From assembly GCA_015847255.1 (NCBI GenBank), contig JADLZK010007282.1, positions 62,001 through 126,000 of the forward strand: a stretch of DNA of 64,000 bases, read 5' to 3'. Made by a program: the position numbers and the translations under genes. Shown piece by piece: positions 9,505 to 21,647 of this stretch (positions are counted from its first letter, which is position 1; every line of letters begins with the position of its first letter). The notes beneath the pieces are model-generated. The model had not been told where the DNA came from and did no database searches. It worked only from the letters and a program-made list of their open reading frames with translations. Source of the stretch: Hyparrhenia diplandra. Taxonomy: Eukaryota > Streptophyta > Magnoliopsida > Poales > Poaceae.

Positions 9505-12500
9505 TGTCATACCCGGTTTTAAGAACAAAACCGATACACACCATATGTGAGCCTGTGAAGTCAAATCTCACATATAGTTACAATTAATGGAAATATCAAA
9601 ACATAATGCTTAATATGTAACAAACTTTATACAAAAAGATAACCTCAAAGCACTAACAACGGAAAGACACTCCGATCTTGGGATGAAGCCTCCTCGCCAC
9701 GGGGACAAACCGATTGGTTGATCACAAGCCCGACTCCTTCAAAACTCTAGCAATCTTGCAACATCCCGGGTTTGAGTGGGAAATTACAAGGGTGAGTCCA
9801 TGTCGAACTCAAAGAAATATATCATGGGGTTATGAGGCTCAAAAGGATAGACACTGGTTTAACTGCGGTAAGCATTTTAGTGAGTCAAATTTTATTATTA
9901 ATTAAGCAAGAAGTTGTGCTTAAGCCCAAATATTCCCACATCATAATGGTAATCAACATCTGCCATAAGTCTCCATCATCTTCATCAACGTCATCATCGT
10001 AGTCACCATCAACTTAAATCCATGTCTCAACCTCATCTCAATCTCAACTTGCATTGATCACTATTCCTTGAGTTTTTCGGGCCGCCGCGTGACCGCGGAG
10101 CACTACCGATATATCGTTTGATCAAACTCGCTACAGAGGTGTACACTTTCACCGTGAGTCATGATTCTCAAATGCATGGGTTAGCAAGGCCCAATACACC
10201 AAGAATCATATAAAGCCTTTCAATGGTTCTTCTAAAATGTCAAAGCCGCTAGGATTCAATGGTTATTCTCAGGATCCAACCCGGGCAGCGGGGTTCCTAC
10301 AAATCGACCTTCTCCCATTTGCGCCACAAGAGGGTAACCTTGACAAGATAGGAAAGGTCCATTGACCGACTAAAGTCGAGCCATATAACCCCACAAATTG
10401 CATCAGTAAGTCCCGGCTTTTGCCAAAGGATAAAGTCCTTATGGAGAGCCAAGTGCATCATGTAAAAGCATGAGCTCTTGCCCTATGGTCCAAGGTTGGT
10501 AAACATCATCTCATACAAATCATTGTTTATATCATAATCATCATTATATCATGTTTATATAAAGTTGAGCACTAGCAATATACTACCCATATGCAAGCAT
10601 CCCCATAGGCAACAAGGTACAAGATAACAATAACTATGTTATAATCTCTAAGTTTGTCAAGGAGGACACATGCACATGAATTATGATTATAAAGTGTATA
10701 GGTAACAAGGATAGTCCCATGCTATACTTGCCTTAAACTCAGATTCCTTCTTCTTAATCAATTCCTCAAAGAACTCCCCGAGGATCCCGATCTTCGAATA
10801 ATTCCCGATCTTCCACGAACCGCTTACCGTCTACTTGATCACCAACTTCTTCTTCTAGGCCACCAACGTAAAACTCACCGACCGAACATCGCCATAAACC
10901 ACCATACAAGCATCCGAGAAATCATACACGAAGCAACAATAGAACTATATTAGAACATTACACCAACAGTATGAAAACAAGATAAAACGGTTATAAAACA
11001 AATCTACGTCTCACTACGATCACACGACGCCGTAGATCACGAAAAATCTCGAGCTAGAACGTGAAAGAGACTAATTAAACAAGATTTCCTTTAGTAATAA
11101 AACAAATTAAATCAAACTTTAAATTTGAAAAGTTCAAAACACGGTTAACATCACTGCTAACGCGAAGTTTACGCCGTTACGAACCTAACGCAACTTGAAC
11201 GGGTCAAAACGGATTTAAAATGAGTAAGTTATGGTCAAAACAAGGTTCGGGGCACATCTGGCGAAAACAGGGGCTAGATCGCGATTAACCGTAGCCGCAG
11301 GGGCTAACTAAAAAAACGCAGACAGGGCAAGGGCTATATTCTAATTACTTTTGAACTGAACCGACCTTTCAGTAAATAACAAAAACTACAAGGGCTTTTC
11401 TTCAAAACGGCCGAGGGTGGATCGCGGGTTGATCGCGTTGAAGCGTCTTCGCCGGGCGGGCGGGGACATGGCGCCACGTGGCGCCACGCTGGTGCCGATC
11501 GACCCGTTGACCGGCGGTTGACCGGTACCCACGGCCGATCCGACCGCCCGCATCGATCGCACGGCTGAGACGATCGTGGCGTTTTGTCGTCGCTGAGCGA
11601 CGCCAGGCGCTGGGCGCGCTCGGCGCGTCGGGCGCGGGTTCGCCGGTACGGAATCTAACGGGCGCCCGGTGGGCACACGACGCGCTGAAGGCACAGTGGA
11701 CGAGGGCGCCTTTGCGACTCGGCAGGCGAGGCGCACGGCCGCCAAGGTTGACCGGGACGACAATCGCCGGCCGCTGGGCGTGGTGGCCGCTCGCCGAGTG
11801 ACGCAGGCGGGCCGCGGGGACACGATACGCCAAGCGAGGGCACTCACGGATGCGCGCTGCTGCGGTGAGCGCTTACGGCTCGGCCGCAGCCGAGAGGGCC
11901 GACGACGCCACGCGCTACGGCGGTGTTAGACGGACGCGCGGGCGGCGCTTACGACGGCGACCACGCTGCGGCGGCAGAGAGAGCGTGACGGCACCGGCCG
12001 GAAGCTCACCGCGGCGGGTGCTCATGGCGCGATTCGGGGCGAAACGCCGCGCGGGAGATCGACGGCGGGCGCGAGCTCGAGGTGGCGCGATTCGCTACTA
12101 GGGTTTGCGGCGGCGCGTCTAGGGTACAAGACGGCATGCGGCGCGAGCCTAGGGTTCCAAGGGGGTGCAGGGTGTCGGGCTCGCCTTTTATAGCTGCCAG
12201 CGCCTCGGGTGCACGCTGCCAATTCCGCAGCCGAATTAGCGCGGGCGGCGCCGCCCACGAGTTCCGGGAGGACGACGGCTTCGCCGACGCTGGGGCCGGC
12301 CGGGTTGCTCGGGCCCGCATGGCAAAGGGGCACGAGCGTGGGAGCCGCTGCGGGAGCCGGGGCCAGGGCTTCGGTCGGCCTGGGCCAAGGCAGCCGTTGT
12401 TGATGGTCGCCGCGACCGCTACCGTCAAGTGGCTGGCCGATGGGCCAAAGCCAAGGAGGGAAAAGGAAATGCTTTTCTTTCATAAATTTAATTTCCAAAG

Positions 12501-12732
12501 CCCAAACTCAAACCAATTTCAAGAGCTTTTGAAATCCTTTTCAAAATTTCGTCAAAACCACTCACTCAATAAATTAAATGCATCGGCATGAATGCAAGAA
12601 CAATGTTGCTAAACCTTATGATAAATTTTAATTAAATGAAAATGTTATCTTTTCTATATTTCATGAGCACAAAATTCAAAATAAATCATTTTAGCTCTAC
12701 TTTCAAAAGAGGCAAAATTTTGGGGTGTGACA
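9505..12732 (-). mobile_element. Solo LTR (3.2 kb) of a large-LTR Gypsy family
   Basis: Starts TGTCATACCC and ends GGGGTGTGACA, flanked by a perfect CATGG duplication (9500-9504 and 12733-12737). There is no internal region. Blocks such as GAGTTCGACATGGACTCAC and GTGTACACCTCTG also occur in the plus-orientation solo LTR at 37571-40683, so the two are the same family in opposite orientation. The segment about 11390-12450 is GC-rich and holds overlapping ORFs on both strands, which I regard as non-coding leader. The LTR length and TGTCACACCC terminus recall rice RIRE3/RIRE8-type elements (family knowledge, not verified). Confidence 0.9.
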
Positions 12733-12775
12733 CATGGCAAAGCTTCTACCCATTTTAAAACATAATCCATCGCTA

Positions 12776-13046
12776 CTAGGATATGTTCATAATTTCGGAT
12801 TTTAGAAATGGTCCCATGTAATCAATTCCCCATACATCAAAGAGCTCTATCCGGAGATTGGTTGTTAGAGGTATAGCATCTCTTGCATTTATATTTCCGC
12901 GCCTCCGACAAGCTCCACATCTTCGGATGAAATCTTTTGTGTCTTGATACATGGTTGGCCAAAAAAAATCCCTCGCTTGCCAAATCTTTGCATGTGTTCG
13001 AATGCCCCATAATGTCCTCCATATGGTGATGAGTGACATCTTTCAA
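12776..13046 (-). pseudogene. pol: Athila integrase, N-terminal zinc-binding part
   Basis: Shows the HHCC-type region (HHMEDIMGHSNT then CGACRRRGNINARDA) followed by ELFDVWGIDYMGPF at the start of the catalytic core. The last motif is typical of Athila. The frame is broken at both ends, and the core is separated from the C-terminal part by the solo LTR. Confidence 0.8.
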
Positions 13047-13497
13047 TAATCAAGTCCTTCTTTCATTTGGCACACATCTTCTCGAGTAACCCGTCGAGCA
13101 TATACCAAGAGATATGGCTCATCCCATAAGTGGTGACGACTTTCATACATAAGCTTCTTCTTATCAGCCCTTGGTGCTACATATCCCGCAACCATAAAAT
13201 TAACAAGATCGCATACCAAAGGGATGGGGTATGGGTTATCCGATAAAACATGTCATCCCCGAAAGTGAGTCATTAATAGGCAATTCATTTGGTTTTTCAA
13301 AGTGCATTCTTGACAAATGATCGCAAAATGTAATTTTCTACTCCTTTCTTATCTTTAATTTCTAAATCAAACTCTTGGAGTAACAAAATCCATCTTATCA
13401 AACGAGGTTTAGCATCTTTCTTGGTGAGCAAATATTTCAAAGCAAAGATGATCAAGTGTAAACAATTACTTTAGCTCCTACCAAGTAAGATCTGAAC

Positions 13498-13782
13498 TTA
13501 TCTATAGCATAAACAATCGCTATCAACTCTTTTCAGTGGTAGCATAATTAAGTTGTGGTCGGTCAAAGTTTTACTAGCATAAGCAATAGCATGATGTTTC
13601 TTGTCTTTAGTTTGCCCTAATACGCCCCCACAAAGATAATCACCGGCATCACACATAATTTCAAAAGGCAAAGACCAATCGTGGGGTTGAATAATTGGTG
13701 CGTAAACAAGAGCATTTTTCAAACTTTCAAAAGCTTTAAGACAAGCATCATCAAAAACAAAGGGAGCATCCTTGGCTAACAA
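13498..13782 (-). pseudogene. pol: Athila RNase H domain fragment
   Basis: The segment FDDACLKAFESLKNAL, then APIIQPHDWSLPFEIMCDA and the GGVLGQ/IAYASKTL motifs, is the Gypsy RT connection and RNase H start. It is surrounded by frame breaks. Confidence 0.8.
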
Positions 13783-14120
13783 GCTGGTAAGTGGTCTAGC
13801 AATATGTGAAAAATCTTTTATGAATCTACGATAGAAACCAAAGATGGCCTAGAAAAACTTCATATCCCTTTAATATTCATTGGGGGGAGGTAATTGTTCT
13901 ATAACTTCTATTTTTGCCTTATCGACCTCTATTCCCTTTTCTCGAAATAAGATGACCAAGCACTATTCCTTCTCTAACCATAAAATGATATTTTTTCCAA
14001 TTAAGGACTAAGTGCTTTTCCTCACATCTTTGCAAAACCCTCGTCTAAGTTTTCTAGACAATCATCAAAAAAGTTTTTCCATAGACAGAAAAATCATCCA
14101 TGAAAACTTCCATAATTTCT

Positions 14121-14405
14121 TCAATCATTTCGTAAAAATATAGACATCATACATCTTTGAAAAGAAGCAGTGTGCATTACATAACCCAAAAGACATTCTT
14201 CTATAAGCATAAGTTCCATATGGGCATGTAAAAGTGGTTTTGCTTTGATCATTAGGATGGATTGGGATTTGGTGATATCCGAATATCCATCAAGGAAACA
14301 AAAGTAAGAATGTTTTGCCAATCGCTCTAACATTTCATCAATGAAAGGCAATGGAAAATGATCTTTCCTTGTGGCTTTGTTTAGTTTTCTATAATCTATG
14401 CACAT
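14121..14405 (-). pseudogene. pol: Athila reverse transcriptase fragment
   Basis: The conserved RT block MCIDYRKLNKATRKDHFPLP and the following ML.RLAKHSYFCFLDGYS motif are clear. Downstream, the expected residues are scrambled by a frameshift that returns to frame at FQRCMMSIF. The YxDD catalytic region is not intact in any single frame. Confidence 0.82.
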
Positions 14406-15179
14406 TCTCCATCCCGTAGCTTCTTTGAGGAATTAATTCATTTTTATCATTTTTAACAACCGCCATGCCTCCCTTCTTAGGCACAACTTGTACAGTGGCT
14501 TACCCACTCACTATGTGGCACGGGATATATAATCCCGTGGTGTAACAACTTAAGAACTTCCTTCTTAACTACATCTCTCATCGCATTATTGAGTCTTCTT
14601 TGAGGTTCTATAGATGGGGGGTATATCCGATCTGTAGGGAATACGATGAGTGCAGAGAGCGGACTAATTCCTTTTAAATCATCGAGTGCGTAGCCTAAGG
14701 CCGAAGCGATGTTTTTCTAAGACGCTTATCACCGAGAGTCGTTTCCGTGTAAGTTTATCATTTATGATTACTTTGGAGACTCGGATCTTGATTTAGGAAA
14801 ACATAAGTGAGACCCGTGGTAAAGGTTTAAGTTCAATAGGAGGTCTAGGTGGGTTCTCAAATTCATCTAGAGGTTCTCAAGTAGTAGGATTTTCATCCTC
14901 TTCTTCAATAAAGAATTCTCGAATCGTCTTCTTGATTAGACACACAAAATATTCTACGGTGGCCTCTTTAACCTCCTCCATAGGGTCCGGTTCTCGACAA
15001 GACTCGGATTTAGCATGAATGGCTTGGACTATAGGTAATGAAAATTGAAGATCTTTGTCTAGCCGAAAGTCTAAGTCTCCGGGCCGCCCTTAAAAGTAAG
15101 CCTTTCTATTGGTTGTCCTATCGCCAGGTCAAACTCCATGATATCAAAGATATAGAAGCTAAGATGCACCATGATGTTA

Positions 15180-15398
15180 TTAACCTTGATTGGTAAGACA
15201 TAAAAGAATACCCGAGCTTTGAACAATTTGTCCCGAAGGGCTTAGTAACAATTTTGTAGTGGGACTCAATGGCATGTTTTTGAGAAGTTCATGAGCAAAG
15301 GATAATGCCATGATGTTTATTCCCACTATAGGATTATAAAGAGCATCAAAGGGATCTTTATCAATTTGGCAACGAATAGGTATAGAAGGTGAATCCAA
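15180..15398 (-). pseudogene. Athila protease region fragment
   Basis: About 70 open codons in the position expected for the retropepsin-like domain, with residues such as GINIMALSFAHELL that resemble the C-terminal half of Athila proteases. The identification rests mainly on position. Confidence 0.5.
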
Positions 15399-15838
15399 AC
15401 GGATTACATCGGAGGAAAGCTCGATTCTTTTCGTCCCATTCGCTACTTATGATTGAGACAAGCTCTTCTTTAGTTCCCTTTAAATATGTTAGATCGTAAG
15501 GGTCTAAAGGATAAGGTTGTGACGTTCTAGTCTTCTCGAGATGTTAATCGATATTTCGAGGTGTTTCCATAATCAGTAAAGAGATCATCCTCGATATCAA
15601 GCAAGAAATCGAGATTGAAGTAACCTCTCGTTCTTCTAAAGGTTCCGGATTAGCCGGGATTTGTAAAGAATTTAGAATAGAATTGGGTTCAGCTAATCTT
15701 TCTTCTTCTGTTATTTCTTTTATTTTTAAATTTTTTCCCTGCAGCTTGGATCATCCTTCTTGTTTTCCACTATTTTATTTAAGATAGCAATGCATTCGGG
15801 AGTTGAAAGGTGAATGAAAGATCCATTCGCAGAGGTGT

Positions 15839-16383
15839 TTAAATATTTTCTAGATTTTCTATTCGACCAATATAGAAGTGTTGAATTAGAACATGGTCCG
15901 GTATGGCGAGATTAGGTCCAGATTTGGAAAGAAGATCACATCGCTCCCAATAGTCACTCATGGATTCATTATTATTTTGTTTAGAGGATAGGATTGAGAG
16001 CCTAAAGTTAACTAGTTTGGACATGGGAAAGAAATCAGCACAAAATTCATTTAAGCAAGTTTCCCAATTGCCACCTATTCTTTCTTTATTTCTATTGTAC
16101 CATCGGGCGAGCTTTTCCTTTCAAAGAGAATGGAAAGAGCGTCCAACGGATAGTTTCAGGGGGACATGCCTTCAATATGGAGGCATTTACATGTCTCCTC
16201 AAAAGTTTGGAGATGAAGGAAAGGATTTTCGCCTAATTCTCCCGAGAAAGTATGATTTTGGACCATCTCTATCAACCCGCTAAAACTCATAAGATCCAAA
16301 TTTTGAATAGGTTTAGATGATAGCACAGCTTTACAAGCTTGCCCATTGGGTGCCAAGTATTTGTAAAGAGGGGTAGTATCCAT
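15839..16383 (-). pseudogene. gag: Athila gag fragments
   Basis: Two ORF pieces. The first has GLIEMVQNHTFSGELGENPF and HLQTFEETCKCLHIEG. The second has SDYWERCDLLSKSGPNLAIP and LIQHFYIGR. Together they follow the retrotrans_gag arrangement of Athila/Tat elements. They are separated by a frame break near 16150. Confidence 0.75.
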
Positions 16384-16478
16384 TTGGATAGTGATTTTGA
16401 AAAAGATAAGATAAAAGGAAAAATCTAACTAATGATATGATACAAGATTTAGTTTAGCTCACGTGAATCGCAAACCGT

Positions 16479-16496
16479 TTCTCCCAAGAACGGCGC
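16479..16496 (-). other. Candidate Athila primer binding site
   Basis: Just inside the 5' LTR, the minus strand reads AGCGCCGTTCTTGGGAG. This is a degenerate match to the TGGCGCCGTTGCC-type site used by many plant Gypsy elements. It sits about 11 bases from the LTR end. Confidence 0.4.
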
Positions 16497-16507
16497 TTAG
16501 AAATGCT

Positions 16508-17781
16508 TGTTGGTAAAAGTTATCCTACGTAATTATTTATGATTTGTATAGTCTGCAGTTTAACAAAAATGATGAGCACCTCAACCGAGAGGGTTTTAAA
16601 TATCGAATCCACAGGGAGAATGGTGTGAGAATAATAAGACAAAACTAATCCCCCGAGATAATAGGAAGGAACAGGAGTTCAGATAAAAGGTGAGAAGAAT
16701 TCTATGGTTGTCTAGTTTATATCCTTGCAAGGCTCAAGATATTTCTTAATGGGGACGTACTCAAAGGAAAGTAAGGGCTTAAACTTACTATTCCCCAAAG
16801 AACTATGTCCTACGTGTCCTATCCTACGGGAAGTGGAATCCAAAGGAATCAATGGTACTGTCACTACCACGATCTACCACGCTCCTGGCAGGTAGGGTGT
16901 ATTTATGAGTTATCTAGCCCAAACACCACGCTTGCACTAGGGGTAACAACTTCAATTCAAGAGCGACAAGAATCAAAGTACTCTAATGAGTCATAAACCG
17001 AAAAGAAATATAAACAAGTGAACTTACTCAAATATAAGGTTGATCCACCAAAGAAGTCTCAAGATCAAGTGCAATGAAGCCTTTGATCCCAGAGGTACAA
17101 GCGTGTAGAGAGTCACCATGATCCGGTACTTCTCCTTACTTCTCCTCAACTCTACTTTCTATCTCTCAAGAACAGATCTAGAACTCTAATCAAGTTCTTT
17201 GATCTATCTCTCAACTTTCTACTAATCTCTCTCAACTTGATCTAAGCTCTTCTAATTAGAGAGGTATGGCTCTAGCTATGATCGAAATGAGTATGATGAA
17301 TAATGATTTTCATGCTTGAGGCCGAGGTAGGATCATCCTTATATAGCCGTGGCCGATGAATGCCGACCCCTTGATCAAACCGACCTTCAAAAACGGTGTA
17401 GATACAACCTCAAAGTCGGTTTGAAACCGACCTAGAAGATGACACCGACAGTGTGGGACCCACCGCGACCGCCTATTCCATGCCGGGCGCCGCCAAGCCA
17501 TGGTGGGCCCAGCCGCCGATCTCTCCCGGTGTCTTCTCGTGTCTTCTAGAATGTTTTAGTTCACTTTTCTGGATCGAAATTCCCCATTGGTAAATCTTCT
17601 TATTGTTGGGGGGTTTTCTAAGTTTTCCCAAGATTTAATTGCCAAGTCCCCGAAAAGATATAAATCACCAAAACTCGTGGAACTTTGTCAAGATAATACC
17701 TATTCTATGCATTTATTATTTTTTATAACCTTATTATATGTTTAGTTGACACATAAAAATAGAGCTTAAGAGGTGTCAACA
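16508..17781 (-). repeat. Athila 5' LTR (full length)
   Basis: 1274 bp, minus-strand sense, starting TGTTGACACC and ending TTTTACCAACA. It retains the segment 16987-17621 that the other LTR lacks, including a TATA box (minus strand GGCTATATAAGG at about 17337-17348). Confidence 0.88.
17337..17348 (-). promoter_or_regulatory. TATA box of the Athila 5' LTR
   Basis: Minus-strand GGCTATATAAGG, well placed for the U3/R boundary. It is absent from the other LTR. Confidence 0.6.
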
Positions 17782-17786
17782 ATGGT

Positions 17787-20638
17787 GATCTCTACCTTGT
17801 TGATTTCAACTCAAAAGAAGCCAAGTTGACAACATGTTTACTCAAAGGCTAGCAAAGGGTGGTTGTGGCATAGAAGGCTTGGTCATGTTGGAATGAAGCG
17901 ATTGAACAAGTTGATGAAGCATGACTTGGTTAGAGGCTTGAATGATGTGAAGTTTGAGAAGGACAAACCTTGTGGAGCATGTCAAGCCGGCAAGCAACAT
18001 GGCAATGCACATCCAACCAAGAGTACAATGAGTACAAGCAAAGCATTTGAGTTGCTACACATGGACTTGTTTGGGCCAACATCATACTCTAACATTGGTG
18101 GCAACAAGCATGGTTTTTTCATAGTTGATGACTACACTAGATACACATGGGTGTTCTTTTTGCATGACAAGAATGATGTATTTGAGCTTTTCAAGACATT
18201 TGTCAAGAGGGTTCAAAATGAGTTTGATACATCTATCAAGAATATTAGGAGTGACAATGGAAGTGAATTCAAGAACATAAGAATTGAAGAGTTGTGTGAT
18301 GAGCTTGGAATTGACATCAATTCTCACCAACCTACACTCCTCAATCCAATGGTGTAGTTGAGAGGAAGAATAGAACCTTGATTGAAATGGCAAGATCAAT
18401 GCTTAGTGAGTACAATGTTAGCCATTCCTTTTGGGCCGAAGCAATCAACACGGCTTGCTATTGTAGCAACCGTCTCTATTGCCATGGAATGCTTGGCAAG
18501 ACACCATATGAGTTGCTCAATGGAAGGAAGCCCAACATTGGTTACTTTAGAGTCTTTGGATGCAAATGCTACATTCTCAAGAAAGGCACAAGATTGGGCA
18601 AATTTGACAAGAAATGTGATGAAGGATTCCTAGTTGGATATTCAACCACAAGCAAAGCATATAGAGTTTAGAACTTGGGTAGTGGCAAACTTGAAGAGGT
18701 TCATGATGTTGAATTTGATGAAACCCAAGGATCTCAAAATGAAGTTGAAAATCATGATGATGTGAGTGGTTCCAACTTGAAGAATGCCATGAGAAACATG
18801 GATATTGATGACATTCAGCCAAGACAAGTTGATGATGATGATGACACTCCATTGCCTACCACTACCATTGAGATTGATGCAAATGAGGCAAATAAAGCAA
18901 GCACTAGTGGTACTCAAGATGAAGATCAAGAGCAACAAGCTAGTCCAACTCCCCATCCTAGTCATCAAGTGCAAGTGATGCAACCATCCAACATAGCAAG
19001 AGATCATCCAATTGATCAAATTGTCGGTGACATCAATAGTGGAGTGGTCACTAGAAGAAGATTAGCATCCTTTTGTGCTCACCATGCCTTTGTAGCACAA
19101 GAAGAACCGGAGAACATTGAAAAGGCACTAAAGAAGGAAGATTGGGTAAATGCCATGCATGAAGAGTTGAACAACTTCAAGAGAAATGATGTATGGGAAT
19201 TGGTGGAAAGGCCAAAGGACTACAATGTGATAGGAACCAAGTGAGTCTTCAAGAACAAGCAAGATCAAGATGGAATTGTTGTTAGAAACAAGGCAAGGCT
19301 AGTAGCTCAAGGGTACACTCAAGTAGAGGGTCTTGACTTTGGAGAGACCTATGCACCGGTTGCTAGACTTGAAGCAATTAGAATCTTGCTTGCTTATGCA
19401 TGTGCTCATGATATCAAGCTCTATCAAATGGATGTGAAGAGTACATTCTTGAATGACTTCATCAATGAGTTGGTGTATGTGGAACAACCCCCAGGCTTTG
19501 AAGATGACAAGTACCCCAACCATGTGTACAAGTTGAAGAAGGCTTTGTATGGATTGAAACAAGCACCTAGAGCATGGTATGAGAGGTTGAGAGACTTTCT
19601 CCTCTCTAAAGGGTTCAAGATGGGCAAGGTGGACACCACTCTCTTCACCAAGAAGATTGGCAAGGACTTGTTTGTGTTGTAAATCTATGTGGATGACATT
19701 ATCTTTGGGTCAACCAACCAAGAGTTTTGTGAAGAGTTTGCTAAGATGATGGCCAATGAGTTTGAAATGTCAATTCTTGGAGAGCTCACATTCTTTCTTG
19801 GACTCCAAATCAAGCAATTGAAGAATGGCACATTTATTAGTCAAGGCAAGTACATCAAGGATATGATCAAGAAGTTTGATCTTCAAGATGCCAAGTCAAT
19901 GTCTACACCAATGGCAACCAATGGAAGCTTAGACCCCGACCCTAGTGGCAACATGGTTGAACAAAAGAAATATCGGTCCATGATTGGTAGTTTGCTTTAT
20001 GCAACCACATCAAGATCGGACATTGCATTTAGTGTGGGTATGTATGCTAGATATCAATCCGATCCAAGAGAAAGTCACCTCAAAGCAACAAAAAGAATTA
20101 TGAGGTACTTGAAGTGCACACAAGATGTTGGACTATGGTATCCAAAGGGATCCAAGTTTGATTTGATTGGATATTCGGATTCCGACTATGGAGGGTGCAA
20201 GATAAATAGAATGAGCATAAGTGGCACATGTCAATTCCTTGGAAGGTCACCAGTATCATGGTCTTCAAAGAAGCAAAATAGTGTTTCTCTCTCAACCGCC
20301 CGGGCCGAATACATTAGTGCGGGAAGTTGTTGCACTCAATTGCTTTGGATGAGGTCAACATTGAAGGATTTTGATTCAAATTTGACAAAGTCCCATTGTA
20401 TTGTGACAATGAAAGTGCAAGGAAGATGACCCAAAATCTGGTTCAACATCCAAGAACAAAGCACATTGATATAAGGCACCACTTCATAAGAGATCATCAA
20501 CAAAAGGGTGACATTTGTATCATGGGCATTGGCATCGAAGATCAACTAGCCGACATATTCACCAAGCCACTTGATGAGAAAAGATTTTACATGCTAAAGG
20601 GAGAATTGAACATTATTGACTTCTCCAACTTGAGTTGA
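17787..20638 (+). pseudogene. pol: Copia pol: integrase, reverse transcriptase, RNase H
   Basis: Continues the frame broken at 5587. GAG-pre-integrase (WHRRLGHVGMKRLNKL) is followed by the integrase core with FIVDDYTRYTWVFFL and RSDNGSEF. Reverse transcriptase shows YVEQPPGFED, LYGLKQAPRAWYERL and the catalytic YVDD (about 19686). RNase H shows YSDSDYGGC and the terminal KHIDIRHHFIRD. The lesions are a frameshift near 18320, TAG at 18669-18671, TGA at 19242-19244 (a conserved Trp position), TAA at 19680-19682 (a conserved Gln just before YVDD) and a frameshift near 20385. The protein cannot be made from this copy. Confidence 0.92.
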
Positions 20639-21647
20639 TGCACCCCACTTATATGACATGCCTCTCCTTTGACAAACCCAAGGTACAAGTTGTTTGTCAT
20701 GACATTCATATGTTGCTAAGGACTTGTTAGTGCATCTAGACATCATGCATGTTAATAGGCTCATTCATGGAAAATCAAATGATTTCAATGTATGTGTGGC
20801 ACCACTATTGCTTTGATTGGTTCTATGAACTAGTGATGGCATATGACATGTTTATGTGCTTGCAATCCTAGTGTCAACTCTAGAAAATGAGCTATTGATG
20901 TGTATTCTAACATGGTGCAAGATAACCCTTATGCATATGAGATGTGAAAAAGCTTGTCCTTGGTTCAAACTTGAATACATGGAAAGGCAAGTGATCTAGA
21001 TGAGACCACATGTGATACTTTGATTGACTTGATTTCTCTCACTTACACCTTTTTGGTGATTGTTGACAAAGGGGGAGAAATAAGTCATAAAGATGTTGGA
21101 AGGGATCACATAAATAGGGGAGCAAGCTCATAGACTATTTGTGCATTTGAATGTGCATGATCATAATGAAATGTTGCATTAGCAATCTAAATTCAATATA
21201 CATGATTGCTTGGTGTATGCTAGTTTTTGAAAATTGATTGGTCATTGACCAACTAGCATGCATAGGATGTACCTAGACAAAGCTCACATTTTAGCCTATA
21301 ATGTTGATCTCATGGGGTATGTTGAGTTTTGATGATTGTCTAGTTACATTGATGCTAAGGACTCCGATGGTTTCACGCTTCAAAGGTCCGAATTCTAGAA
21401 CCTTAGCATCCCTTTTGGTATTAGTATCTCTCCCCAAGATTTCTATCCATACATATGTGCAAAATTGATCCAAACACATGGAAGCACATATGTAGGGGGA
21501 GCTACTTCTACCAAAACCGAACCTTAAAATGTTTGTCCAATCCTTGATTCATGATCAAAATGCTATGGGCAAGCAATTCAAGTTCAATTGAATTTTATTT
21601 CAAATCTTTGTGTTTTTGGTTGTCATCAATGACCAAAAAGGGGAGAT
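20639..21647 (+). other. Copia 3' non-coding region with polypurine tract
   Basis: About 1 kb without a meaningful ORF, which is the position where some SIRE elements carry an env-like gene. It ends with the polypurine tract AAAAAGGGGAGAT (21635-21647) directly before the 3' LTR. Confidence 0.75.

Larger units (their letters stand above)
5588..17781 (-). mobile_element. Athila-like Gypsy retrotransposon nested in Copia pol
   Basis: Flanked by a perfect 5-bp duplication ATGGT (5583-5587 and 17782-17786). On the minus strand the order is LTR (17781-16508), gag, protease, reverse transcriptase, RNase H, integrase, a 2.5 kb 3' region, then LTR (6233-5588). Reverse transcriptase before integrase is the Gypsy order. 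The motifs IDYRKLNKATRKDHFPLPFI, TYHPQTSGQAE and ELFDVWGIDYMGPF point to the Athila/Tat branch (family knowledge). Every coding domain is broken by stops or frameshifts. A 3.2 kb solo LTR is inserted within the integrase region. Confidence 0.92.

Noticed and set aside
11386..12591. Several ORFs on both strands in the solo LTR
   Set aside because: They lie wholly inside the LTR in its GC-rich part, overlap each other in opposite frames and have no recognisable domain.
16987..17621. Extra block in the Athila 5' LTR considered as a nested insertion
   Set aside because: It starts TG but does not end CA, and it carries the TATA box expected of the LTR itself. A deletion in the other LTR is simpler.
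20639..21647. Looked for an env-like ORF after Copia RNase H
   Set aside because: No open frame of meaningful length or membrane segment was found.
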